Assembly: GCA_963924555.1 (NCBI GenBank)
Contig: OZ004591.1
Coordinates: 4,526,001 to 4,590,000, forward strand
Length of the DNA: 64,000 nucleotides
Source: Crambe crambe
Lineage: Eukaryota; Porifera; Demospongiae; Poecilosclerida; Crambeidae
Direction of reading: 5' to 3'
In this document: positions 31,386-42,291 of the stretch, piece by piece
How the letters are laid out: every line of letters begins with the position of its first letter
Numbering within the stretch: position 1 is the first letter of the stretch
Notes under the pieces: generated by a model
What the model was told of the DNA's origin: nothing
Databases searched by the model: none
The model's input: the letters and a program-made list of their open reading frames with translations, nothing else
Program-made: the position numbers and the translations under genes

Positions 31386-32711
31386 TCATTCCAATTCAAA
31401 GCTGGAAACAAGATATCCCACACTGCCAGAAATCCAAAGAAGAATATGGATATGAAGCAGAATGCCTATATTATAATGATCACATTAATACAGCTAACTA
31501 ACTAGCAATGATAATTTGGGGGGCAAGGTAGCTAGCTATGGCTATCACAATAGAAGCAGATACCACTATACATATGAAAGCAATACCCTTTATGTATGCA
31601 CACACACACACCTGTTGCAGTGAAATACGTAGCTAGGTGTGTATTAACTCACTTCTGAATTACAGACATTCCAGCTAGAGTGTTTTCATTCAGTGAAATG
31701 GTCAGGGAAAATGGAACAATGGTGTGGAATGACCAGTTAAATGGCAGTAGTACCAAATTCATTACATAGACTTTGCATCCAGAGAAAACCATAGGGGCAA
31801 TGGAGGTACCTATCCCTGTATTTCACAGGGATATACCGAAGAAATTTAGTCTAACTCAGTATGATCACTATTTTCCTTCACCTAAAAGTATATCAGTCTT
31901 GTAGCTACATACAACCACTTTTTCAATCTAGCTAAGTAAGATATGCATGATGGTTACTAAAGAAGCAGGCTGACATTTGTAGCTGCAATTACCAGCACTG
32001 AAGCTATTTTGAGCATTAAACTTCTTTATCACTATGGCCCCTGATTAACTTTTAAGAGACTCTTCAAGGTAAATGCTCATAGTAGCTATCATGGGTCATA
32101 AAAATTTAGTGTTCATTCCATCCCACCATTCCATTGCACCAAATAAATTATCATGCTAATTGTGATCGTTCAATCCCTTGCAATGGCATAATTTTTAGGT
32201 GTCAAGTCCTCCCACTCCCTCCTTCCCTCCTCCGTTAGCTTATCAAGAACATTAACTTACTGCGCTGATATAAAGTGGGATTGCGAAGATTAATCCTCCG
32301 GTTCCGGCTACAAATAAAATCACTCCATATGCAACAGAGACCCCACAACCAGCCATGTACAAGAACATAAGAAGGAATTGAAGAATTATCATCTGCATGG
32401 TAACATGAGCATACTCAAAGTCTTAACCAGCTAAAACCCATTGCTATAACTACACACTATGCAATACTCACAATAACATGGAATACTGTAGCGTTAGCAT
32501 TCAGACAACGGATGTTACAAACCCTTAGAATCACAGCGAGGAGCTCCACTAAAGTAGCAAGTGAAGATAGGGCCACCAGGAATCCAAAAGGTCCAAGGAT
32601 AATTCCAAATGATGATGGTACTGAGCTTCCCCTGGAAATTGCAAGATCAATAGCTGTTGTGCTTATCCCCAGAGCAGCTGCTCCGCTGGCTAAGGCTGGG
32701 ACTGAACCAAA
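31386..32711 (-). CDS. Four-helix membrane protein, spliced, 5' exon not found
   Basis: Three exons on the minus strand with consensus borders: 32472-32711 (after TTTTTGCAG, before GTGAGT), 32261-32392 (before GTAAGT) and 31386-31466 (after ATAG, stop TGA). All junctions are phase 0 and give 150 residues: FGSVPALASGAAALGISTTA, a segment GIILGPFGFLVALSSLATLV, a segment MIILQFLLMFLYMAGCGVSV, then GGLIFAIPLYISAAFCFISI and an end FLWISGSVGYLVSSFELE. Four hydrophobic helices in this spacing suggest a tetraspan protein of the MARVEL or claudin kind, but no signature was recognised. The first coding exon should lie upstream of 32711 (toward 36 kb). An alternative frame for the last exon would end further down at 31346. 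Confidence 0.55.
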
Positions 32712-32829
32712 CTGCAAAAATATGTAGATATATAGTAAGAGAAATGCAGGGCATTGTGGGGTGAGCCTGCATGTGTTTTTGTACTTGTGCATGTTTGATA
32801 TGATGTGGTTCAAATACAGTGAGTGTGCA

Positions 32830-33045
32830 CAGCGAGCAAGCTGGCTCTCAGGTCATGACTCATTGAAATCATATACGTCTACACTCCAAAATGCCCCAGA
32901 TTACATATTTATGATAGGTGTCTTAGTGTACTGTGTGCATAATCCGCATGCTCCAATTGTAATTGATCTTGATTGTTTTCTACAGCAATCATCCTAGGCT
33001 TATCAAAGTAGGCGGTAAGCTGCCTGCATGGTTGGAACCACTACT
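32830..33045. repeat. Dispersed repeat, empty-site copy of the 10.9-11.8 kb locus
   Basis: GAGCAAGCTGGCTCTCAGGT also occurs as variants at 9386 and 38307. CTACACTCCAAAATGCCCCA and CATGCTCCAATTGTAATTGA, then GATTGTTTTCTACAG and CTAGGCTTATCA, match 10868-11820 but lack the 800-bp transposon. Confidence 0.6.
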
Positions 33046-35560
33046 TACATGGCTGTCTCCAACAGCAATATCTTAGCTGAAAAGCACAAAATTAATGAGT
33101 TGGATTGAGCCTATCAGCTACGTACTTTAATTACTTGCTCACTCGCTGTCAAATGTTACACATTGCCCTAGTAATAATCATATAGCTAGCTGTGATTAAG
33201 AAAGGATTATAATCTGTAGAAACATACAATCATTGCTGAAATCCTGGTGCATATTTCAACTCGTCCTGTTGGGAATGAACAGATAGCACAACAACACATC
33301 TCTCTCACTTGGAATATGACTGGAATTTTTTTGTCCTATATTGAAGCATGAAAGTATGTAATAATCTTGGAATAGCCATGAAATGAAGTATTGTATTATG
33401 ATGTAGCTGAAATGAAAATACTACTGTAGGAATGCTTGTTGAACTTTGTTGCCTTCAAATAACTACTGGTATCATAGTCAAGAGTGACTCCATAACTCCC
33501 GAGTAACTCATGATTCCCAGTTAGGCCTAAATGATTTCTCCTGTCACTCCTGACTAAAATTATGTGCAAATGACCCCTCCCCTTAAATTTGTTGCAAGGG
33601 GACTCATGAGTCATTGCCTCCTGAGACTGGTTAGGACACAGTGACTCCTTAATTTATAAACATCTCATTAGCTTGCTCTTCAGTTTAATCCTCAACACAT
33701 ACATAGCAGGGCATTGGTGGAACCTATGAGACCAAAAGGGCAACCCCCTGGCTTTAATCATTACTCATGTGGCTACTGCAGTTAGTTAAAGCTAGCACCA
33801 TGGGTATGGGGGGAAAGACACAAAAGGCCTGGTTACAAGGCTAGTGCATAGCTAATTAGGAACTGAATTTAGAAATATATCCTACTGCATGTAAGTTACA
33901 TGGGCTGGGATCCACTGTATCACTATGTGGCTATGAGCTTATTAGCACATCATGCTTTCTATACTGAAGCCATATATATTTACATCAAAGCAATATTGTG
34001 AGTTTAATAATAAAATGAAAACATAGTAATTATTGGAGTGCATCCTGTATGTGGTGCTGCAGAATGCAATTATATAAATGCTTATGGTAAACCCTAAATG
34101 TTTCATAGGAGCATAGTGGCAGATGTGTGTACATGTGGAGGAGGAATACTGTTGACACTTGGGCTTCTATAAGTGAAGTGTTGCCTACATCTAGAATGCA
34201 AAACCATGAACCTTTTCACTATTATACCATTTCATTTACAGAATTTCCCTGGCTGCATGAATTTTTACACTATAAGCATTGTTTAGCTTTATGTGCATGC
34301 AGCTGGCACAGAATCCTTTGTAGGTAGTCTAGATTGTAGGACTGAGTAAACGCTTACCGTTTACTTTGTAGCATTATACATAGTTACACTCACTAGGTGT
34401 GCAATGCACACTGAATACATACACTATAGGTGCACTTTTTTTACAAGTAGTGTGTTTTAGTGTGCATATAAAGTTTCTGTTTTTACAGCATCATGCGTCT
34501 TGTGGTTGATAGTGCTCATTACCTTATGATACATGAACCCCACTCCCTTCCTTTTATTTGCACTAAAAATGATGACATGCATGGCACCAGTGAGTGTCTA
34601 AATTGGCGTGCCAATAAATATAGTGCTTGTCGATTAGTAAGGAATGATGAAATCTTATGGAATGTTCCTCTTATGATGCTATTAATTTTACGCTGATCAG
34701 AAGTGTGCATGCTATGAATTATCTATGTCAAGTTCAATGTATGGGTATGACTTCTAGCATGGAGTAAGGTATAAGGGAGCAGCATATTATTTCCAGTCAC
34801 TCTTCAGCACTAACAGATTCATTAGCACTCTAGCTACTTCTATAAACTACAACAGTGATGACTATCAAATATTTTCTATGAATATAATAATCCCTAAACT
34901 AGTCTGCATCCACTCCACTATATGTAGCCATAAAAAATTATTTCAATACATCATGCATAATAGCTAAGTGGCTAATTTTTCATCTTTGAACTTTCGTTAT
35001 AAACTTTTTTCTATGACTGCATGTATACTAAAAAGATTTCCTAGCTATATATAGTTTATGCTTAATACTACATACATGCGGATTGCACCGATTCCTTGAT
35101 TTCTCTGATGTTTTCCTGCTTGTTCTTATTCACCCACACAATTTTTGACAAACACAACCTCTGTTAATAAAACAGTTGCATGCACCGTCTCCTGTGGTGG
35201 ATTATCACACCCAGTACTGTGGAAAAGATTAGAGTTTGTACAGTATTTTTTGGATAACACTGATTGTGATGATTCAATTGAGGCGACCAGAATTACACTG
35301 ACCGGAATTATACACCCTCCTTACTTCATTGGAATGGTTAGCATGTAGCATGCAGAATTACGTATGCTTCTTGAGTAGGGTACATGTGTAGTAGTGCATA
35401 TTGCAGTGAACTTACTGATGATGGGCTATATACATGCAGTAGCTATGAGCATGCAGCTTCAAAAAGTTTGTAGGTAATACTGCTTTAATTGGATCTTAAG
35501 AGCAAAATTCCTTATTATAAAAGTTTAGTTATTTTAGTAGCTATAGCTAGCTAGCGGACT
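33046..35560. other. AT-rich spacer without recognised gene
   Basis: Short frames (for example 34493-34696 and 35145-35348) have no recognisable motif, no convincing splice borders and no repeat in the window. A CACTCACTAGGTGTGCAATG repeat lies at 34388-34450. The first exon of the minus-strand four-helix protein may be hidden here. Confidence 0.4.
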
Positions 35561-36010
35561 ACATCAACTGACCTTTTTAGAATTCTTCAAACCGACTAGA
35601 CCTCGCAAATGACGATTGTGCTACTGCAATTGCAATTTCCGCCATGCGCCAGGATTCCGGCCACTCCTTATTGCGCATGCCCGTATTTGATATCGAGCTA
35701 GACTTTTAGTACTACCCTAGGTCGACTGTCCAGTCAAACCGCACGTGTACGTTTTGAGGCGAATTTATTTGCAACCGGAAGTAGATTAAAGTGGGCGTGG
35801 TTACAAAAGCGTTCTTTCTGCAGTCCCAAGACATTTCGTTTCCCTTTAACAGCTAATACTGTTTCTAAGGAGGGTATTCAGTATATTTATGGCTACTACT
35901 TCGAGGAACTGGTAACTGTGACAGTGAAGAATAGTGAGCAAATCTTGGTCTTGTTCCTACTCCTCGTGCTACAATTTGGACCCAAACTAAGACAGTAAGT
36001 GCAGGACAAT
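35560..36010. promoter_or_regulatory. CpG-richer promoter-like region
   Basis: This stretch is richer in CG than its surroundings and contains GCGCATGC, CACGTG and ACCGGAAGTA (an ETS-type site), with CAGTCCCAAGACATTTCG downstream. It lies between two transcription units and could serve the minus-strand four-helix gene or an unidentified plus-strand gene; an ATG at 35889 begins MATTSRN just before a GTAACT donor-like site. Direction and start site cannot be decided from sequence. Confidence 0.3.
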
Positions 36011-36509
36011 CAGGATCTGTGGGTCATATTTTGCTACAATCATCACTGAACTAGTTTGTTGAGTTCTGGGGTTGTAGCCTTTGTGTTATGGTTATGTCCG
36101 GCGAAAGTATAGCTACACTTCATGTTGTGGATGCCATATTTGCAAGAGATTGAAGCACCACTTGGCCTCATGCCCTTTAACGGCCATATTTAAGGTGACA
36201 TGCATCCTCTCTCCTTGTTAATTATGTATATGGTGAAAAGTAAGTATGCAAGCTCAACATGGCCTCCCAAGATGATACTATACTAATAATTTACCATCTT
36301 CAAAGTACCTGTATAATTATTTCTTCCTTTAACTTGCAGGAACACAATTTCGGTCAAATCTTACCATGTTGGAGTCTAGATTAAACAAAGTTCTATAGTC
36401 TTGACAGCTGGTCATGCATTAATGTCTAAAATAGAAACGTAATAGGTATCATAATGGAATAAGTACGTAGCTAAAACCATAAAAGAGAGGAAAAAAGATC
36501 AGGAACAAG

Positions 36510-37130
36510 GGAAAAAGCATTTTGTGAAATGAAAAAAGATGTAGGGATGACCACTGCTCAAAAAAGTAAGGAAACAAGAAGGATCTTTGTTCTGTATATC
36601 CAGCCAACAATCCCTACATATACGTCTGGTAGCCATAGGTGCCAACTGTCCCCAAACTGGCAGCTTTGTCCCCAAGTCCCCAAAGGGGTACTGATTTGTC
36701 CCCAAAGGCCGGAGTCCTGACTGAGCACATTGTAGTTACATGGTTCACAGGTAAGGCTGAGCTGGCATGTACAGTACTCTATACATCACTCAGTACTATT
36801 ATAGATTATAGATAATGATGTACTGTACTGATGTACTAGCTAGCTCCAAAGCTGTCAAACCTAACTAGTTATTTTGTAATGATGACAATTTTTTTGCATA
36901 AATGGGTGTGGTTAGTGGGTGTGGCTGGGATGTGGCCTGTGTGTCCCCAAAGCCAGTTTGAAAAAGTTGGCACCTATGGGTAGCTTCAGATTATAGTGCA
37001 GTAATGTACGTAGCTATATGTAGGGATTGTTGGCTGGATATACAGAACAAAGATTGAATCCTTGTTTCCTTACTTTTTTGAGCAGTGGTCATCCCTACAT
37101 CTTTTTTCATTTCACGAAATGCTTTTTTCC
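36510..37130. mobile_element. Inverted-repeat MITE (arms about 110 bp) with a second MITE nested inside
   Basis: The left arm AAAAAGCATTTTGTGAAATG, AAGATGTAGGGATGACCACT, GCTCAAAAAAGTAAGGAAAC, then TTTGTTCTGTATATCCAGCC is repeated in inverse at 37020-37130. One arm also lies alone at 6370-6462. The middle is interrupted by the element at 36634-36978. Confidence 0.75.
36628..36984. mobile_element. 345-bp nested MITE with CATAGGTGCCAAC ends and GGTAGC duplication
   Basis: Ends CATAGGTGCCAAC (36634) and GTTGGCACCTATG (to 36978) are flanked by GGTAGC on both sides. The interior has repeated TGTCCCCAAA words and GGGTGTGGTTAGTGGGTGTG. It sits in the loop of the larger MITE, so it inserted later. 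Confidence 0.75.
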
Positions 37131-37148
37131 TTATACAAATTTTTATGA

Positions 37149-37384
37149 GTGGATCCTGGAAAACCTTTATCAATAATGGTGAAAGTCACAGTAGAAAATG
37201 CACACCATCTACATCTGATATTCAAGCATGCTGCAACATCAAGGACATATGCAACAAGTGCCTGAGCCCTGACAGGCCAACTGCAGCTTCTGTCCTACAG
37301 CTACTAGTCTACCTAAACTTGTCTGCTAACTCTTTGCTTCAATTCAATTTAGTTTTCTTACGTGTGTCTCTAGGGCATTGTTTA
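37149..37384 (+). repeat. Duplicated segment with a kinase-like coding trace (KCLSPDRPTA)
   Basis: Also present at 14611-14780 and 19840-20030 and, as a decayed reverse piece, near 46620-46715, 55150-55245 and 62230-62310. In this copy one frame reads IKDICNKCLSPDRPTAASVL then QLL. The pattern KCL-x-x-D-x-RPTA-x-x-LL resembles the last subdomain of a protein kinase. The copies differ by indels and none has an open kinase domain, so only a fossil exon can be suggested. Confidence 0.3.
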
Positions 37385-38770
37385 CACTGCATGCTTGCAA
37401 GATCCCTTTCATCAGTCGATCATGATGACTGAAGAGTGAAGAGTCATTGCAGATGCCAAGAAACATTAAAGAGGGGCAGAATGAAGCCCAATTATGATTT
37501 TTACTTTATGCTTTTCTTACATGACAAACACCAAGTTTGGAAATGGAAAATGTGTTTGACAGACACCAAGTTTGGGTTTTCCAGAGGATCCACTGCACTT
37601 TAGCCATAAGAATTTGTATACCATCATAAGCCATGCCCTTCATCATTAATATTGAAGAAGCTGCTACTTAGAGATACTATTATACTCTCTGATAATGTTT
37701 TTCTACTTGGTATGCATATGCGGTTGACTTTTGAAAAAAAAAACAAAAAAACATTAATAACTAGTGGTGCTTTTTTTTTGTTGTTGTTGTAACTTCTGCT
37801 GCTCTTATCTTAAAAGGGCTTGTTGCATGAAATGTCTGCAAAGTGAAAATGAAGTTGTGATCTCTTAGTGCTCATATAGCTATATTATTTTTTTCGATTA
37901 GATACAGGTAAGTATTCTTGCCTTGGAGTGGATGTAGCTAGCTCCAGTTTCACAGGACTCTAGATTCATCTCAGCATTCTGAATAAGTTAGGATGGTTTT
38001 GTATAAAAAACAAATAAATTAATCACCCAAATCCCCCAACATTTACCCATATAACTAGCTAAAGTTCTTACATAAATTGAGAATGCAGTGATGCTTGCTG
38101 AGTAGTGTGGTATCGAAATTGTGGCATGAATAAAAGCACCTGAATCTTCAATATTATCATCATAGGCATACATGACACATATAATGCTATTAAGTTCTAT
38201 CCACTGAGTATAGTGCTATTAGCTAAACAATCGTGAGAATGACACCCAAATTTAGTGAATGAAGAATGTTAGGATATCAAATTTCAGTGTCAGTAGCTAA
38301 TTCAGTGAGCGAGCTGACTCTCAGGTCATGACTAACTATATATAATTATATGTGTCAGAGCAATGTTATTTCATGAGTAAGGCAGCTGTATTTTTATGAC
38401 GTAGCTAAGTGAAAATACAGCCTACGAGTGAAATGACTAGCCATATTCATTGACAAGAAATGATAATTTACTCTAAATATGATACCACCTGAGACTACTT
38501 ATTACAGGAGGTGTGTGATGTGCCAGTACCATCTTATTTAAAGGGCTGGTAGGTAGCCTGTGCCAATGCCACCCTCCCTCCTACACAATTAGCTGCTGTA
38601 GTCTGGGTAATTTATTGAAAGCTTACTTTATATTATGAAAGCATGAATCCATTATGATCTATACACATAGGAGCTAATAGCTTCTTAAGAGAGTGAGTGA
38701 GTGAGTTTATTTCTTATCACAAAAATGATAAATACAAAACTATGGAGTTATATATTGAGTAACATGATTA

Positions 38771-40588
38771 TCATTCATCTTGGATGTTTGAGTAGTACTC
38801 TTCAGCGTATTGACGTATGAAAGATGGCTCATCTCTTGTTCGATGCTTGTAGTTCTTAGCCACCAAAACATACACTATGAAAGTTATCACTCCGATAGAA
38901 ATATTAGTGATATAAAAGCCAGACCCACAACTCAAGGGGTAGTTAGTCTTCCAGGAGGTTGAAAATGGTACCACCATAAAAATACCAAGAGCCTGTGCTA
39001 GTATTCTTAAGGAAAAGAGTACACCGATCAACAGCCCCTTCATGGCGTAAGGACTTTGGGAAGCAATGAACTCGAATACTGCAATGTCAATAAGCATGTT
39101 GTACAGTGCAGAAAGTACATGCTGAGAAATGAAGAAGTACACATTTTGATATAAACGTGGCCTGTATGAGGTAGACTCATTGACAATATGTGTTGTGTGA
39201 TTTAGAGAAAACATGCACAACTGATTGCTGTTTCTTTCATGTACGACCACATCCATAGCAAGGGCACAAAGAAGAGATAGTATGATCAGAAACAGCCCTA
39301 TTCCTATCCTTTTCAGGATAGTCTTCAGCAACCCTGGAATGTGATATGTAATGAATGGACGAAGCAAAAAGATGTAAAGAGGGAGAGAGACCACAACTAG
39401 CAGGGGAGACAACAGACCACTGCTGAGGAATAGGTAGTGTATGATTCCTTCAATTCGTATCATATGTCCTGAAGAATGGAAAGAATTATTTCCAGGAGGC
39501 ATGAAAAATATATGACGGTGTATAGCAAATCGAGGAAGCATTGACTCTGACACAAATTTTAGCATGAATAAAGGCACTATGAAAACCAATACTTTCAAGA
39601 TCCCAAGGAAAGCCTTGACGTCTTCGACCTGCTCTACAGTGAATGGTCCACCATATTTCTGTTTGCCGAGATCCAGTCTTGAAGGCCACTCATCCTCACA
39701 GTAGGTGAAGGCACTGCGACAAACAGGGATCTTGTGGTGCCAGGCAAACTTGACAACTCTGTACACCAGTTTGTAGGGATTGACTCTACCACCCAATTCT
39801 ATCAAGAACCACCTTTGTCTCTGATGAACCACACACAGAGAGACAATAAAGATGAATGAAACAAGACCTAAAATTAATATACTCAGAGAAAGACTAATAA
39901 TCCTGAATGCATCCACATAGTCCATATACCAAAAGTCATAAAAGAAAAGTTTCCATGAGACTCCTGTTATAAGAACACTTAGATAGTTAGCCCAGACATA
40001 CCAGTGCACGAAAAGAATAGAATCTTGAGTTGATGAGTCATGGAGCTGGTCCATACCAAAGTTGATAGCATTAGTAATGAATACAATGGAACTCGTCTTA
40101 AGTACACCAATAGTTACAAGGTGAAGAATAATTCCTGCGACAGACAGGAAAGGGAATCTTAGGATGTAATGAGGCATAACAATGCTAGTAACTATGGTAA
40201 ACACCATGAAATTAATTGAAAGAAAAATTATGGCTGCAAGTGTGATATAAGAACTACATCGTACAGTCTTATAGCGACCAAATTTGATATCGGAAAGCAA
40301 ACCAGCTATAGGTGAGATAAATGATATACAAAAGAAAAGAATTGCAAATGCCAAAATGGAAATAATTCCAATTTTTTTCACTCTTCTTGATGTATATATG
40401 TCCCCTTGATTCATTGGATTAAGTACGTTGTAACCTACCAATGCTGAAAAAATCCATAAAAGTACAACTATAGCAGATTTCGACTTGATGCAGCCAGTTT
40501 TAAAGCAGTTGTAGGTATGAGCTGACTTACGAGCAGAGGTAGCTGTAACTGGTAAGAGTGGTGACTGTTCATTGACTTGACCATCCAT
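38771..40588 (-). CDS. POT/PTR2-type (SLC15-like) transporter, copy 4, intact
   Basis: An intronless frame of 605 codons, start MDGQVNEQSPLLPVTATSAR, end SNIQDE. It has the same domain order as copy 3 and identical last 240 residues; even the 3' flank to about 38690 matches 22050. In the first half it differs, for example KTGCIKSKS, GISFISPIAGLLSD, and [20 protein letters not shown] in the loop. The first membrane helix ([16 protein letters not shown]) has no Glu-x-x-Glu-Arg. The 5' flank with GAAAGTGAAAATGTTAGCTG and AGCCCACTACAGATAGCTTC is shared with other copies and may hold the common promoter. Confidence 0.85.
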   Translation of the reverse strand: MDGQVNEQSPLLPVTATSARKSAHTYNCFKTGCIKSKSAIVVLLWIFSALVGYNVLNPMNQGDIYTSRRVKKIGIISILAFAILFFCISFISPIAGLLSDIKFGRYKTVRCSSYITLAAIIFLSINFMVFTIVTSIVMPHYILRFPFLSVAGIILHLVTIGVLKTSSIVFITNAINFGMDQLHDSSTQDSILFVHWYVWANYLSVLITGVSWKLFFYDFWYMDYVDAFRIISLSLSILILGLVSFIFIVSLCVVHQRQRWFLIELGGRVNPYKLVYRVVKFAWHHKIPVCRSAFTYCEDEWPSRLDLGKQKYGGPFTVEQVEDVKAFLGILKVLVFIVPLFMLKFVSESMLPRFAIHRHIFFMPPGNNSFHSSGHMIRIEGIIHYLFLSSGLLSPLLVVVSLPLYIFLLRPFITYHIPGLLKTILKRIGIGLFLIILSLLCALAMDVVVHERNSNQLCMFSLNHTTHIVNESTSYRPRLYQNVYFFISQHVLSALYNMLIDIAVFEFIASQSPYAMKGLLIGVLFSLRILAQALGIFMVVPFSTSWKTNYPLSCGSGFYITNISIGVITFIVYVLVAKNYKHRTRDEPSFIRQYAEEYYSNIQDE

Positions 40589-41245
40589 TGCAATAGTACT
40601 TGAGACTGTTGCTATGATAGTAGCTAACTATAGCAAGCTAGAGTTCCTGACAGAGATATGCACAATTGCGTAATCTGAAAGTGAAAATGTTAGCTGCATA
40701 AAATGACTATAGCTACATCAGTTTGTTGTTATAACTAGCCCACTACAGATAGCTTCAACATTATTTTAATAGTTCTATGAATATGTACAGTTTATTCATT
40801 ATTATATAAACATAAATTACTTGCTGGCATGGGAGATACTTAGCTATGCTGTGATTCCTTGATTGTGTATCTCAAAGTCGGGTAATACATACGTAGCTAT
40901 ATAGCTACGCAGTACCAAGTTTATGATAATCAATCAAAACTTATGTGAGCAATGGTTATAGGGTCTAGAAGATTAATGGTTGGGAGAGGTCCGTTGTTGA
41001 CAAAGATGTTGACTAATTCTGTAACTAATTCTTGCGAGAAAGTTATGCATGTATAGGGCAAACAAGAAGGGATGAAGCTTATATCCAAAGTGATGACAGC
41101 ATTCACATGATGCAATTGATCTGATAATACTTTATGAAACAAGTGAATATTATGACCCCTGAGATCGTATATGCAGTCTTGATCTAACTTGTTTGCATTC
41201 TTCCCCACATAAAATAGCTATATGCAGCTTTTTTTTTATTAAAGA

Positions 41246-41250
<5 letters not shown>

Positions 41251-41325
<75 letters not shown>
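41251..41325. repeat. (CT)n microsatellite
   Basis: About 37 uninterrupted CT units. It occupies the place of the pyrimidine-rich DNA upstream of FYVE exons in the other duplicated segments. Confidence 0.9.
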
Positions 41326-41328
<3 letters not shown>

Positions 41329-41513
41329 TTCATAGGCATCTTTAAAAATATAGCTACAACTAATGCAATACATATTCTGCATCAATTTTCCATCCATCCC
41401 TCCCCCTCTCCCTCCACTCCATTTCTCTTCCTTCCTTTACTTATTTCACCCATCTTCATTTCTTTCTCCCTTCCCCACCCCTTCATTGTTTCCATATTTA
41501 GCAATGAGAACAG

Positions 41514-42165
41514 CATCATAGCAGGTGAGTTTGTTCTCTAAATTATAGAGATGCATACACACATAAATTAGTAATCTCATAAAGCCTCCACACATGATAT
41601 CATAGTAATCTCATAGCCTAATTATCTTAGTAATCTTATAATAGTAATCTCATAGCCTCCACACAATAGTCATGCAGTCTTAAGAGAATACAGTAATTAC
41701 AGTATTTTCATAAGACTGAGGACTATAGCTAGGTAATTATATAGCTATATGGTACCAGACATTAGCTACAGGAACAACATATGAATTTTAGAATTATGAC
41801 ATACAAAGAAAGTACAGCTGTCAGAGTTAATAATCGTCTGGAATCTTAATCCTATAAGGAGTAAGTAAGAAAATGGTTTTTAGGTGGTTGTGTCGATGCA
41901 TTCTCTCAAGAAGAATCCAACAGTGAATAACATAATAGACAGTCACATGATAATAGGGGTATCCTCTTTCTATGCGTCCTAATCGTTATTCACTTTGACA
42001 GCAAACTAAAAGCTAGCTAGCTGTTATTAAGAGTATGCATGTGGCCAGATATTTTGTGAACTGTTCAAAGAACAAGATAGCACTGTTACACCTTGGTTAT
42101 TAACAATCCTAGCAATTCTGCACAGAGTGGCTTAGCAAACTCGGTGCAGCACAGAAGACCTATAT
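41514..42165 (+). pseudogene. Partial copy D of the FYVE end of the myotubularin gene
   Basis: The micro-exon site at 41514-41524 is changed to CATCATAGCAG with AG acceptor and GTGAGT donor kept. Repeats of CATAGTAATCTCATAGCC follow at 41560-41665. The exon-10-like stretch starts near 42037 (GCATGTGGCCAGATATTTTG), has small deletions (GTGAACTGTTC) and an in-frame stop after LLHLGY. The copy is cut at 42291 by the inverted-repeat element. Confidence 0.7.
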
Positions 42166-42291
42166 GTGATTAAGTAACATTGTAATGCATTGTTTAATAC
42201 ACAGTTGGATGAGAGCAACACAGCCGACTTACATGTAATCAATGCATGCACATGTGCAAATCATCCACACAGCATATGTAGTAGTCAGAAG

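Noticed and set aside
35889..35911. First exon MATTSRN before a GTAACT donor-like site
   Set aside because: Only seven codons, weak donor, and no following exon could be identified.
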